A DNA stretch of 64,000 nt. Origin: Mediterraneibacter glycyrrhizinilyticus. GTDB lineage: Bacteria > Bacillota > Clostridia > Lachnospirales > Lachnospiraceae. The first letter of the stretch is position 1, and every line of letters starts with the position of its first letter. Below the pieces are notes generated by a model. That model saw nothing but the letters and a program-made list of their open reading frames with translations. It was not told the origin of the DNA and made no database searches. Shown here piece after piece: positions 50,465 to 59,705 of the stretch. The position numbers and the translations under genes are program-made. The stretch covers positions 124,001 through 188,000 of the forward strand of contig NZ_JADMSO010000003.1 in assembly GCF_015560805.1 (NCBI RefSeq). The letters are read 5' to 3'.

Positions 50465-52231
50465 ATGAGAACATTTGAAGAAATAAAAAATACGATTGAA
50501 ACAGGTCTCGGGATGCATGTATGTGATTTGAAGATCGAAAATGTCAAACTTGTGAATGTATTTTCGGGAGAAGTATATCCAACGAACATTTACATCAAAA
50601 ACAAGCGGATTGTTTCGATCGATCCGTCAGCAGATCTTGAGGCAAAAAAAGTGCTGGACGGAAACGGGCAATATGCCCTTCCGGGACTGATCGATGCGCA
50701 CATGCATTTTGAGTCTACGATGCTTTCTCCGGAAGCGCTTGCATCGGTAGTTGTACCGCAGGGAACGACAACGATGTGCGCGGATCTGATGGAAATCGCA
50801 AATGTAGCAGGAGAAGAGGGATTGCGTGCAATGCTCCAATCTATGAACCGTCTTCCGTACCGTATGCTGATCGAAGTGTCTTCACGGGTGCCGACTGCTC
50901 CGGGACTGGAAACAACAGGAGCGGTTCTTGGCGCGGAAGAAGTGGCGAATATTATGGAATGGGAAGAAAGCGTCAGTCTGGGTGAGCTGGATCCGTCGAA
51001 AATTCTTTTTGTGAAAGATGAATATATTAAAAAGGTTGCAGATACGCTTGCGAAAAGAAAACTGGTGAATGGGCATGCGATTGGCCGGCTTGGTCAGGAA
51101 TTGAATGTGTATGCATCATCAGGGATTTCTGATGATCATGAGTGTGTAAATACAAACGAGATGATCGAGCGTCTTAAAGTTGGAATGAAAGTGTTTATTC
51201 GGGAGGGAAGCAGCGAGCGGAATGTGGATGAATTGATCCGAGGTGTGATCGAACATGAGTTAGATACGTCAAACCTGATGTTTTGTACAGATGATAAACA
51301 TGCGAGAGAAATCCAGGTAGAAGGACATATCAACTATAATGTGTCAAGAGCGGTTGAACTGGGACTGGATCCGATGAAAGCGATACAGATCGCAACCGTG
51401 AACAGTGCAAAACATTTCCGGATGGAGGATGAGATCGGAAGTATCACACCGGGACGTCTGGCAGATATCATTCTTGTAGAAGACTGGCGCGAGGTAAAAC
51501 CTACCGTTGTCATTTTTGAAGGAAATGTGGTAGCTGAAAACGGAAATCTTTTAGAAGAATGTAAGGTGGAAGAATATCCGGACTGGCTGAAACATACCGT
51601 GACATTGAAAAATCCGATCACGGCAGAATCGTTTGCCGCTTTGTCCAAGAAGCAGGACGGCAGTACAAAAATCCATTTGATCGATATGATCCCGCGCCAG
51701 ATCATCAATCATCATGTGCTGGAAGAAATGCAAGTGAAAAATGGAAAGATCCAGGTCAATATCGAGAAAGATATTTTGAAACTTGCAGTTGTGGAACGAT
51801 ACGGAAAGAATGGAAATGTAGGCGTAGGGTTTGTCCGAGGATTTGAGTTGAAAAAAGGCGCTCTTGCATATTCGATGTCTCACGATCATCACAATATTGT
51901 CGTTGTCGGAACAAATGATGAGGATATGGCATTGGCTGTAAATGAGGTGGCGCGCTTGAACGGCGGTCTTTCTGTCGCATGCGACGGAAAAATATTAAAC
52001 AGCATGGAACTTCCGATCGGCGGTCTGATGAGTGAAAAGCCGGCAGAAGAAGTGATGGCACAGCTGGATATTTTGAATGCGGACGCAAAAGCATTAGGAT
52101 GTGGAATGGATGCTCCTTTTATGTCCTTGAGCTTTATCTCTCTTCCGACAGTTCCCGATTTAGGGTTGACAGATCTTGGACTTGTAGATGTGTTGGAACA
52201 TAAATTGATCCCGCTGGAAGCAGAGGAATAG
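50465..52231 (+). CDS. ade: Adenine deaminase
   Basis: 588 aa, amidohydrolase superfamily. GLIDAHMHFESTMLSPE holds the first metal His pair, followed by CADLMEIANVAGEEG, SDDHECVN and the late Asp in CTDDKHAREI. The C-terminal Ade domain includes MSHDHHNIVVVGTNDEDM and GGLSVACDGKI. It converts adenine to hypoxanthine and ammonia. ATG 50465 (MRTFEEIKN) has GGAG upstream; a longer reading from 50441 runs back into the permease gene and lacks an SD. Confidence 0.96.
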   Translation: MRTFEEIKNTIETGLGMHVCDLKIENVKLVNVFSGEVYPTNIYIKNKRIVSIDPSADLEAKKVLDGNGQYALPGLIDAHMHFESTMLSPEALASVVVPQGTTTMCADLMEIANVAGEEGLRAMLQSMNRLPYRMLIEVSSRVPTAPGLETTGAVLGAEEVANIMEWEESVSLGELDPSKILFVKDEYIKKVADTLAKRKLVNGHAIGRLGQELNVYASSGISDDHECVNTNEMIERLKVGMKVFIREGSSERNVDELIRGVIEHELDTSNLMFCTDDKHAREIQVEGHINYNVSRAVELGLDPMKAIQIATVNSAKHFRMEDEIGSITPGRLADIILVEDWREVKPTVVIFEGNVVAENGNLLEECKVEEYPDWLKHTVTLKNPITAESFAALSKKQDGSTKIHLIDMIPRQIINHHVLEEMQVKNGKIQVNIEKDILKLAVVERYGKNGNVGVGFVRGFELKKGALAYSMSHDHHNIVVVGTNDEDMALAVNEVARLNGGLSVACDGKILNSMELPIGGLMSEKPAEEVMAQLDILNADAKALGCGMDAPFMSLSFISLPTVPDLGLTDLGLVDVLEHKLIPLEAEE

Positions 52232-52252
52232 GAAAAAGGCAGAAAATCAGAA

Positions 52253-52291
52253 AAAAAGACGTTGGTTCTTCTTAAAGGATCGGCGTCTTTT
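52253..52291 (+). terminator. Intrinsic terminator after ade
   Basis: AAAAGACGTTGGTTCTT pairs with AAGGATCGGCGTCTTTT (with G-U pairs). Confidence 0.75.
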
Positions 52292-52335
52292 CATATTTTG
52301 AACATTTTAAACCAGTGTATTTTGCGTCAGAGAGA

Positions 52336-52386
52336 TTGACATTTTCTATAAAAGGCAGTATAGTAGTTCTGTAAAGGACTACTATA
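52336..52386 (+). promoter_or_regulatory. TrmB-lysA promoter with 9-bp inverted repeat
   Basis: TTGACA (52336-52341), 17 bp, TATAGT (52359-52364). TATAGTAGT (52359-52367) and ACTACTATA (52378-52386) form a perfect inverted repeat with a 10-bp centre that begins on the -10 box and spans the start site. Confidence 0.75.
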
Positions 52387-52422
52387 AAACAAATGGAACC
52401 GCGGATGAAAGGCGCGAAAAGA

Positions 52423-53175
52423 ATGGAGAATGGAGCGTTTGCGGCATATCTGCAGCACTTCGGATTGAGCAGACAGGAGGCGCTTGTATACCAGAATCTC
52501 TTACTATACGGAAAGCGGACAGGGTATGAGATCGCGAAAGAGACCGGGATTTCCCGTTCCAACGTATACGGTGCGTTGTCGGTTCTGGCGGAAAAAGGCG
52601 CGGCATATGTGCTGGAGGAGAGTGCGAAAAAATATATACCGGTGAAGCTGGAGGAGTTTTGCGGGAACTGGATCCGGAAACTCAAGGAAGAAGAACAGTG
52701 GATGCGGGAGAATCTTCCGGATATAAAAGAAGCGGAAGAGGGATATATCACAATAGAGGGAGATGCGAATATCCGGGATAAACTGCACAATCTGATCCGG
52801 AATGCGGCGGAGCGTGTTTATATTTCCGGTACGGGGGCGCATATTCAAGAATTTGCAGAAGATTTGGAACTTCTTGTGGAAAAGAAGCGGAAAGTTGTGA
52901 TCATCACAGATGAGGATGGGGCATTTCCGGGGACGAGCGTATATTTGACCGGGGATAAGGGGAATCAGATCGGTGTGATCGTGGATTCGAAATATGCATT
53001 ATCCGGTGAGTACGGAGGCGGGAACACGAATACCTGCCTGTACTCCGGTCAGAAAAATTTTGTGGAATTATTTAAAAATGCGCTTGCAAATGAGATCCGG
53101 CTGATCCGGATCGGGCAGGAGAGTCTGGAAAGACAGAAGAGACAGAAAAGAGAAGGAGAACAGGGAGATGAATAA
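52423..53175 (+). CDS. TrmB-family transcriptional regulator
   Basis: 250 aa from the chosen ATG. The N-terminal TrmB winged HTH reads AAYLQHFGLSRQEALVYQNL, then YEIAKETGISRSNVYGALSV. A short coiled coil (about 85-110) precedes a PLD-like effector half with VYISGTGAHIQEFAEDLELL and VDSKYALSGEYGG. ATG 52423 gives the usual family start and has AAAGG 10 nt upstream; ATG 52393 would add ten residues. It overlaps lysA by 8 nt and sits behind a palindromic promoter, suggesting control of itself and lysA. Confidence 0.85.
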   Translation: MENGAFAAYLQHFGLSRQEALVYQNLLLYGKRTGYEIAKETGISRSNVYGALSVLAEKGAAYVLEESAKKYIPVKLEEFCGNWIRKLKEEEQWMRENLPDIKEAEEGYITIEGDANIRDKLHNLIRNAAERVYISGTGAHIQEFAEDLELLVEKKRKVVIITDEDGAFPGTSVYLTGDKGNQIGVIVDSKYALSGEYGGGNTNTCLYSGQKNFVELFKNALANEIRLIRIGQESLERQKRQKREGEQGDE

Positions 53176-54439
53176 AGTACCTTTTGTGACAAAAGAACAG
53201 GTTGAAGAGATGGTAAAGACATATCCGACCCCGTTTCATTTATATGATGAAAGAGGAATCCGGGAAAATGTAAAAGCGTTAAAAGAAGCTTTTTCATGGA
53301 ATCCGGGATTCAAAGAATATTTTGCGGTGAAAGCGACGCCGAATCCGTTTTTGATGCAGATTCTTCGGGAATATGGCTGCGGCTGCGACTGTTCGTCTTA
53401 TACGGAACTGATGCTTTCCGAGGCGATCGGTGCAAAAGGCGCGGATATTATGTTTTCTTCCAATGATACGCCGGCAGAAGACTTTGCTTATGCCGATAAG
53501 CTGGGAGCGATCATCAATCTGGATGATATTACGCATATTGATTTTCTGGAGAAGACGATCGGACATATTCCGGAGACGATCAGCTGCCGCTATAATCCGG
53601 GCGGGTTATTTAAGATCAGTAATGACATTATGGATAATCCGGGAGATTCCAAATATGGCATGACGACGGAACAGATCAAAGACGCATTTCAGATCCTGAA
53701 AGAAAAGGGAGCGAAAGAATTCGGGATCCATGCATTTCTGGCAAGCAATACGGTGACCAACGATTACTATCCGATGCTTGCGAAAGTGTTGTTTGAACAG
53801 GCGGTGAGACTGCAGAAAGAGACCGGAGTGCATATTAAATTTATCAATTTGTCCGGCGGGATCGGCATTCCGTATACACCGGATCAGGAACCGAATAACA
53901 TCCGTGCGATCGGTGACGGTGTGCGCCGCGTGTATGAGGAAGTGCTCGTTCCGGCGGGAATGGGCGATGTGGCAATTTATACCGAGCTTGGGCGTTATAT
54001 GATGGGGCCATACGGATGTCTTGTGACAAAGGCGATCCACGAAAAACATACGCACAAAGAGTATATTGGTGTGGATGCCTGCGCAGTGAACCTGATGCGT
54101 CCGGCTATGTATGGCGCATATCACCATATTACCGTGCTTGGTAAAGAAGAAGCGCCATGTGATCACAAGTATGATGTGACCGGTTCTCTTTGCGAGAATA
54201 ATGACAAATTTGCGATTGACCGGATGCTGCCGAAGATTGACAAAGGGGACTATCTCGTGATCCATGATACCGGAGCGCACGGTTTTTCCATGGGATATAA
54301 TTACAATGGAAAGTTAAAATCTGCGGAATTACTTCTGAAAGAGGACGGAAGTGTACAACTGATCCGCCGGGCGGAGACTCCGGCAGACTACTTTGCCACA
54401 TTCGATTGTTTTGAGATCGGAAAAACATTAATTTCATAA
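53168..54439 (+). CDS. lysA: Diaminopimelate decarboxylase
   Basis: 423 aa, PLP fold type III. The PLP lysine is in YFAVKATPNPFLMQIL, the Gly-rich phosphate loop in NLSGGIGIPYTPD, and the C-terminal barrel has DVTGSLCENNDKFAIDR with the active-site Cys and DTGAHGFSMGYNYNG. It makes lysine from meso-diaminopimelate. This branch differs from Bacillus LysA (HAFLASNTVTNDYY replaces the usual HIGSQ segment), so a related decarboxylase substrate cannot be ruled out. AAGGAGA before its ATG lies within the TrmB gene. Confidence 0.88.
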   Translation: MNKVPFVTKEQVEEMVKTYPTPFHLYDERGIRENVKALKEAFSWNPGFKEYFAVKATPNPFLMQILREYGCGCDCSSYTELMLSEAIGAKGADIMFSSNDTPAEDFAYADKLGAIINLDDITHIDFLEKTIGHIPETISCRYNPGGLFKISNDIMDNPGDSKYGMTTEQIKDAFQILKEKGAKEFGIHAFLASNTVTNDYYPMLAKVLFEQAVRLQKETGVHIKFINLSGGIGIPYTPDQEPNNIRAIGDGVRRVYEEVLVPAGMGDVAIYTELGRYMMGPYGCLVTKAIHEKHTHKEYIGVDACAVNLMRPAMYGAYHHITVLGKEEAPCDHKYDVTGSLCENNDKFAIDRMLPKIDKGDYLVIHDTGAHGFSMGYNYNGKLKSAELLLKEDGSVQLIRRAETPADYFATFDCFEIGKTLIS

Positions 54440-54491
54440 ACAGTAATTAGAAACAGTAATCAGAAAACTATAATTTGATGATAAAAAAAGC

Positions 54492-54520
54492 TTGCATTAT
54501 CCAATGGACTATGCTATGAT
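54492..54520 (+). promoter_or_regulatory. tRNA-Leu promoter
   Basis: TTGCAT (54492-54497), 17 bp, TATGAT (54515-54520). Confidence 0.65.
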
Positions 54521-54556
54521 ATAAAACGGTTTGAGGAGCAAGTGTTCAGACCGTGA

Positions 54557-54639
54557 GCGGATGTGGCGGAATGGCAGACGCACAAGACTCAAAATCTTGC
54601 GGGGGCAACCTCGTGTGGGTTCAAGTCCCACCATCCGCA
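54557..54639 (+). tRNA. tRNA-Leu (anticodon CAA)
   Basis: Acceptor arms GCGGATG and CATCCGC pair fully, with discriminator A. The anticodon stem CAAGA/TCTTG encloses loop CTCAAAA, giving CAA, which reads UUG. The variable arm is long, as in class II tRNAs, and the T-loop is GGTTCAAGTCC. CCA is not encoded. A terminator follows. Confidence 0.95.
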
Positions 54640-54648
54640 GTGAATGAA

Positions 54649-54690
54649 GAGCATTGGATACCGTAGAAAAGCGGTTTCCGGTGCTTTTTT
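54649..54690 (+). terminator. Terminator after tRNA-Leu
   Basis: AGCATTGGATACCG pairs with CGGTTTCCGGTGCT (one mismatch), followed by TTTTT. Confidence 0.8.
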
Positions 54691-54742
54691 CTTTTTGGCG
54701 ATCAGAAATCAGCAGGAACAAGACAAGATATAAAAGAAAATG

Positions 54743-54786
54743 CAGCGTCGGTATACAAGGCGTATTTCCCCTTGTACACTGACGTT
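54743..54786. repeat. Dispersed hairpin repeat, copy B
   Basis: CAGCGTC-GG-TATACAAGG, loop CGTATTT, CCCCTTGTACA-CT-GACGTT. It shares arms and the loop AGGCGTATTT with copy C. Confidence 0.65.
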
Positions 54787-54821
54787 AAAAAAACGTATAA
54801 AAGAAAACGGGGGATCGAGTT

Positions 54822-55688
54822 ATGACAGAGCGGATTACAGGAAAAACAAGATTGACAGGGCTTCTCGGAAGTCCCGTGACACACAGTATTTCGCCGATGA
54901 TGCACAATGAAGCGTTTAAAGAATTGGGGCTGGACTATGCGTATCTTGCATTTGATGTGGGGACGGACAAATTAGAAGCGGCGGTAGAAGGGCTGAAAGT
55001 GTTGAATGTGCGGGGATTTAATGTGACGATGCCGGATAAGAACCTGATGTGCAGTCTCTGCGATCATTTATCTCCGGCTGCGGAAATCATTGGCGCGGTG
55101 AATACGGTTGTGAATGAGGATGGCGTTCTGACCGGATATACGACCGACGGAATCGGATATATGATGTCGGTAAAGGATGCAGGATATGATGTGATCGGAA
55201 AGAAAATGACGATTTTCGGGGCGGGCGGAGCCGGGACTTCGATCCTTGTACAGGCGGCGCTGGACGGTGTGGCGGAGATCACGGTATTCAATCGACGAAC
55301 TCCTTTTTTTGAACGTGCAGAGCGGATCATCGGCAGGTTAAAGGAGCAGACCGGATGCAGGATCCGTTTATACGATTATGACGATGAATCGATTTTACGC
55401 AGGGAGATCGGAGAGAGCGCGCTTCTTACAAACGCAACGTCGCTTGGGATGGCGCCGAATGTGGAGACTTGTATTTTAAAAGACGCTTCGATGCTGCATC
55501 CCGGCGTAGTCGTATCGGATATGATCTATAATCCAAAAGAAACCCGGCTTCTCAGAATGGTCAGAGAAGCCGGATGCCGTACGTTTAACGGGATGTATAT
55601 GTTGTTGTACCAGGGGGCGGAAGCGTTCCGGATCTGGACCGGACAGCAGATGCCGGTGGAACATATCAAAGAAAAATATTTTCGGTAG
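54822..55688 (+). CDS. aroE: Shikimate dehydrogenase
   Basis: 288 aa. Substrate-binding LLGSPVTHSISPMMHNEAF, catalytic Lys in GFNVTMPDKNLM, NADP/NAD loop IFGAGGAGTSI and NATSLGM are all present. It reduces 3-dehydroshikimate to shikimate. The motif VTMPDK has Asp where AroE usually has His or Phe and YdiB has Asn, so a quinate/shikimate (YdiB-like) enzyme is possible. It is a lone gene with no other aro genes, convergent with the HAD phosphatase at a 3-nt gap. Confidence 0.92.
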   Translation: MTERITGKTRLTGLLGSPVTHSISPMMHNEAFKELGLDYAYLAFDVGTDKLEAAVEGLKVLNVRGFNVTMPDKNLMCSLCDHLSPAAEIIGAVNTVVNEDGVLTGYTTDGIGYMMSVKDAGYDVIGKKMTIFGAGGAGTSILVQAALDGVAEITVFNRRTPFFERAERIIGRLKEQTGCRIRLYDYDDESILRREIGESALLTNATSLGMAPNVETCILKDASMLHPGVVVSDMIYNPKETRLLRMVREAGCRTFNGMYMLLYQGAEAFRIWTGQQMPVEHIKEKYFR

Positions 55689-55691
55689 GAT

Positions 55692-56315
55692 TCAGGAAAA
55701 GTCAAAATCCAGCAGTTCCGGAAAGGAATCGATCGTCTGCTTGGCGTCCGGTACGTCGCCGAAACCGTAAGAGGCGAAGATGAACGGAATGTCTGCTTCT
55801 TTACAGGCATCGGAGTCGCCTTTTGTATCTCCCACATAGACGGCAGTATCCATATGATTTCGTTCCATCAGAGTGCGGATCGTCTTTCCTTTGGATGTCT
55901 GTGTCTGCCCGTAGCAAAGTGTGTCTTTGACGTATGGTTTCAGATGACATGTTTCCAGCAGGATCTCGATATATCCGCACTGACAGTTGCTGACAATATA
56001 GAGATCGTAGTTTTCAGAGAGCTTTTGGAGCGTTTCTGCGACACCCGGATAGAGCGTGCCGGGTTTTTCAAGAAGCAGTTTGTTCTCATATTCAAAGCAT
56101 AAGGTCCCGAGCCGGGTCCGTTCTTCGTCGGAAAGCTGTGGAAACAGTGCGCGGTAAAGATCTTCCATTGTCTTTCCGAACAGTCCGCTTAAAACCTGAC
56201 GGTTCACGACAAGATCCAGAGAAGAATGTTCACGGATCGCATTGTTCCATGATTCGGCGACCGTATCTGTGGAATCCCAGAGTGTGCCGTCCACATCAAA
56301 AATAATTCCATCCAT
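55692..56315 (-). CDS. HAD-superfamily phosphatase (phosphoglycolate phosphatase-like)
   Basis: 207 aa, HAD subfamily IA. Motif I is IIFDVDGTLWDS with both Asp, motif II IVSNCQ, motif III the Lys in QTSKGKTIR, motif IV VYVGDTKGDSDAC. The helical cap lies at about 15-80. It matches Gph/YcsE-like enzymes that act on small phosphoesters; the substrate is unknown. It is divergent from polA with a short GCAGCGTC hairpin between them. SD AGGAGG precedes the ATG. Confidence 0.9.
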   Translation of the reverse strand: MDGIIFDVDGTLWDSTDTVAESWNNAIREHSSLDLVVNRQVLSGLFGKTMEDLYRALFPQLSDEERTRLGTLCFEYENKLLLEKPGTLYPGVAETLQKLSENYDLYIVSNCQCGYIEILLETCHLKPYVKDTLCYGQTQTSKGKTIRTLMERNHMDTAVYVGDTKGDSDACKEADIPFIFASYGFGDVPDAKQTIDSFPELLDFDFS

Positions 56316-56354
56316 ATAAATATCCTCCTTTATGTAAGTTCAGATAAAATGCAG

Positions 56355-56380
56355 GCAGCGTCAGAATCCCCCGACGCTGC
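56355..56380. repeat. Short hairpin with GCAGCGTC/GACGCTGC arms
   Basis: GCAGCGTC (56355-56362), 10-nt loop, GACGCTGC (56373-56380). The outer arms match those of the dispersed repeats A-C but the TGTACAAG part is missing. Confidence 0.45.
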
Positions 56381-56488
56381 TATCACTATATCACAAAAAT
56401 CTGCTTTTAAAAAGAATCTTTTTAGTGTATACTAAATTATTAGGATAAAAAGGAGTGTTGCTGTTTACAGCGGCAAAGGAGAAGCGGT

Positions 56489-59104
56489 ATGAGCGAAAAG
56501 ATTGTTTTAATAGACGGACACAGCATTTTAAACCGGGCGTTTTACGGCGTGCCGGATCTGACCAATGCGGAGGGTCTGCATACGAATGCGGTGTATGGAT
56601 TTCTAAATATTATGTTTAAAATCCTGGATGAGGAGAAACCGGAATATCTGACGGTGACATTTGACGTGCATGCGCCGACATTTCGGCATGAGATGTATGC
56701 GGAATATAAGGGAACGAGAAAGCCGATGGCAGAGGAACTGAGGCAGCAGGTACCGGTGATCAAAGAAGTGCTTCAGGCAATGCGGATCGCCACGATCGAG
56801 AAAGCGGGACTGGAAGCAGACGATCTGCTCGGAACGATTTCCCGGATCTGTGAGGAAAAAGGGATGGATGTTGCGATCATTTCCGGAGATCGGGATACCC
56901 TGCAGCTTGCCACCGGAAAAGTGAAGATCCGGATCCCGAAGACGAAGCAGGGGCGGACCGAGGTGGAAGACTATTATGCGGCGGACGTCAAAGAAAAATT
57001 AGGCGTTACTCCGACAGAATTTATTGATGTGAAAGCTTTGATGGGCGATACGTCCGACAATATTCCGGGAGTTCCGGGGATCGGGGAGAAGACGGCGACC
57101 AAACTGATCACGGAATACAAGACGATTGAAAATGTCTATGCCCATGCGGAGGAAGTAAAGCCTCCCAGAGCGAGCAAAAATATCCGGGAATTCTGGGAAC
57201 AGGCGTGTATGAGCAAGACGCTGGCGACGATCGACACTCATGCGGAGATCGCATTTGATCCGGAAAAGGCTAAATACGGCAACCCATATACAAAAGAAGC
57301 GTATGAATTGTTTCAGAGACTGCAGTTCAAGAATCTTCTTGGACGGTTTGATGTGGAAGCGACGGCAAACCGTGTGGAAGAGCGGTTTTGTGAAGTGACG
57401 GACCGGCAGGAAATAGAGACGGTGTTTGCGAAAGCGTGTCAGGCAGAACGGGTGGGTGTTTCCATCTGGAAAGAGGATGGGAATGTACTTCCGCTGTTTG
57501 TACATGCTTCCGGATACGGACGGATTTCCATTGCATGCGATGAAGAAAAAGTGTATTCGATCCCATGCAGTATGGAGACGGATATGGATGCGTTATTTGA
57601 AAAGTTAGGGGAGGTTCAGGCGGCAGCAGGAGAGTTTGTGATGTTTGATCTCAAACAGTATCTTTCCCTTTTTCAGGCAGAGCGGCATGAACGTTGTTTT
57701 GATGCGACGGTAGCCGCGTATCTGCTGAATCCTTTGAAAAATGATTATATGTATGAGGATGTGGCGAGAGAACAGCTGGGGCTTTTGATCGATGAAAAAG
57801 CGGACGGAATGTGCAGATCCTGCTATGAGGCATATACGGCATGGAAAGCGGCGCCGCTTTTGAAAGAAAAATTAGCAGAGAGCGGAATGTATGAGTTGTT
57901 CCGGGATATTGAAATGCCGCTGTTATTTACATTGTATGGTATGGAACAGGCGGGGATCCATGTAGAGGGGGAAGCGCTGAAAAGTTATGGAGACCAGCTC
58001 GGCGGACGGATCACGGAACTGGAACAGGAGATCTGCGAGGAAGCCGGAGAGACGTTTAACATCAACTCTCCGAAACAGCTCGGTGTGATCTTATTTGAAA
58101 AGCTCGGACTTCCGGGGGGAAAGAAGACAAAGACCGGATATTCGACGGCTGCGGATGTGTTGGATAAACTGGCGCCGGATCATCCGATCGTCAGTAAGAT
58201 CTTGGAATATCGTCAGCTTACAAAACTGAAATCCACATATGCGGACGGACTGGCAAATTACATCGGTGAAGACGGGCGGATCCACGGAAAATTCAACCAG
58301 ACGATCACGGCGACCGGACGGATCAGCAGTACCGAACCGAACTTGCAGAATATTCCGGTGCGGATGGAACTGGGGCGCCTGATCCGGAAAGTATTCGTTC
58401 CGGAGGAGGGATATGTTTTTCTGGATGCGGACTATTCACAGATCGAACTTCGGATCCTGGCGCATTGTTCCGGAGACGAGCAGTTGATCCAGGCATACCG
58501 GGAGGCGCAGGATATTCATCGGATGACGGCGTCACAGGTATTCCATATTCCGTTTGATGAGGTGACGGATCTGCAGAGGAGAAATGCGAAAGCGGTCAAT
58601 TTCGGGATCGTCTATGGGATCAGTTCATTCGGGCTGAGTCAGGACTTGAGCATTACACGAAAAGAGGCGGCACAATATATCGAAAGTTATTTTGAAACAT
58701 ACCCGGGGATCAAACGTTTTCTGGATGAGCAGGTGGAACACGCAAAAGAAAACGGCTATGTTGTAACGTTGTTCGGACGCCGCCGTCCGGTACCGGAATT
58801 GAAGTCCAGCAACTTTATGCAGCGGAATTTCGGGGAACGTGTGGCGATGAACGCGCCGATCCAGGGAACTGCGGCGGACGTGATCAAGATCGCAATGATC
58901 GGTGTGGACCGGGAATTAAAAGAACGGGGATTGAGATCCAGGTTGATCCTGCAGGTGCACGATGAACTTTTGATCGAGACGGCGGTGGAAGAACTGGAGG
59001 AAGTAAAAGGCATTTTAAAAGAACAGATGGAACATGCCGCCCGGTTAAAAGTACCGTTGATCGTCGATATGCATACGGGAAACAGCTGGTATGAGGCAAA
59101 ATAG
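56489..59104 (+). CDS. polA: DNA polymerase I
   Basis: 871 aa. The N-terminal 5' nuclease (about 1-290) has LIDGHSILNRAFYG, EADDLLGTIS and GVPGIGEKTATKLI. The 3'-5' exonuclease region (about 300-470) lacks the DxE start (VSIWKEDGN instead), so proofreading is probably lost, as in Bacillus PolA. The polymerase has motif A FLDADYSQIELRILAH, motif B RRNAKAVNFGIVYG and motif C QVHDELLIE. It acts in Okazaki fragment processing and repair. coaE follows after 19 nt, an order widespread in Firmicutes. Confidence 0.97.
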   Translation: MSEKIVLIDGHSILNRAFYGVPDLTNAEGLHTNAVYGFLNIMFKILDEEKPEYLTVTFDVHAPTFRHEMYAEYKGTRKPMAEELRQQVPVIKEVLQAMRIATIEKAGLEADDLLGTISRICEEKGMDVAIISGDRDTLQLATGKVKIRIPKTKQGRTEVEDYYAADVKEKLGVTPTEFIDVKALMGDTSDNIPGVPGIGEKTATKLITEYKTIENVYAHAEEVKPPRASKNIREFWEQACMSKTLATIDTHAEIAFDPEKAKYGNPYTKEAYELFQRLQFKNLLGRFDVEATANRVEERFCEVTDRQEIETVFAKACQAERVGVSIWKEDGNVLPLFVHASGYGRISIACDEEKVYSIPCSMETDMDALFEKLGEVQAAAGEFVMFDLKQYLSLFQAERHERCFDATVAAYLLNPLKNDYMYEDVAREQLGLLIDEKADGMCRSCYEAYTAWKAAPLLKEKLAESGMYELFRDIEMPLLFTLYGMEQAGIHVEGEALKSYGDQLGGRITELEQEICEEAGETFNINSPKQLGVILFEKLGLPGGKKTKTGYSTAADVLDKLAPDHPIVSKILEYRQLTKLKSTYADGLANYIGEDGRIHGKFNQTITATGRISSTEPNLQNIPVRMELGRLIRKVFVPEEGYVFLDADYSQIELRILAHCSGDEQLIQAYREAQDIHRMTASQVFHIPFDEVTDLQRRNAKAVNFGIVYGISSFGLSQDLSITRKEAAQYIESYFETYPGIKRFLDEQVEHAKENGYVVTLFGRRRPVPELKSSNFMQRNFGERVAMNAPIQGTAADVIKIAMIGVDRELKERGLRSRLILQVHDELLIETAVEELEEVKGILKEQMEHAARLKVPLIVDMHTGNSWYEAK

Positions 59105-59123
59105 CGGGGGGCAGAAAAAGGAT

Positions 59124-59705
59124 ATGAAAGTAATAGGAATTACCGGCGGCGTCGGCTGCGGAAAAAGCGCGGTGCTCGCATATCTGGAATCGGAGTACGC
59201 CGCGGTGGTCACAGAGCTGGACGAGGTGGCAAAGAATCTGCAGAAAAGCGGACAGGAATGCTTTGGACAGATCGTTGCACAATTTGGCGTCGAGATTCTG
59301 GGGGATGACGGAGAGCTGGATCGGAGCCGGCTTGCGGAAATTGTGTTCCGGGATCCGGAAAAACTTGCAAAGTTAAATACGATCGTGCATCCGAAAGTAA
59401 AAGAATGGGTGCGGGAGGACATTGCGCGGAAGCGAAAGGACGGCGTCGGGCTGTATGTGATCGAGGCGGCGCTTCTTCCGACTGCGGGATACGAGTCGAT
59501 CTGTGATGAAATGTGGTATATTTATGCGGAAGAACCGGTGAGGAGACGCAGACTGAAAGAATCGCGCGGCTATACGGACGAGAAGATCACGCAGATGATC
59601 GCATCACAGCCGACGGAACGGATGTTCCGGGAAAGCTGCGGTCACATGATCGACAACAGCGGAACATTGGAAAATACAAAGAAACAGATAGGAGAATTAT
59701 TATGA
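59124..59705 (+). CDS. coaE: Dephospho-CoA kinase
   Basis: 193 aa. Walker A GITGGVGCGKS at the N-terminus, ELDEVAKNL with the catalytic Asp region, and LNTIVHPKVKEWV are family features. It adds the 3' phosphate in the last step of CoA synthesis. ATG 59124 has AAAAAGG upstream; a longer reading inside polA's end is unlikely. Its stop overlaps the next ATG (ATGA). Confidence 0.95.
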   Translation: MKVIGITGGVGCGKSAVLAYLESEYAAVVTELDEVAKNLQKSGQECFGQIVAQFGVEILGDDGELDRSRLAEIVFRDPEKLAKLNTIVHPKVKEWVREDIARKRKDGVGLYVIEAALLPTAGYESICDEMWYIYAEEPVRRRRLKESRGYTDEKITQMIASQPTERMFRESCGHMIDNSGTLENTKKQIGELL

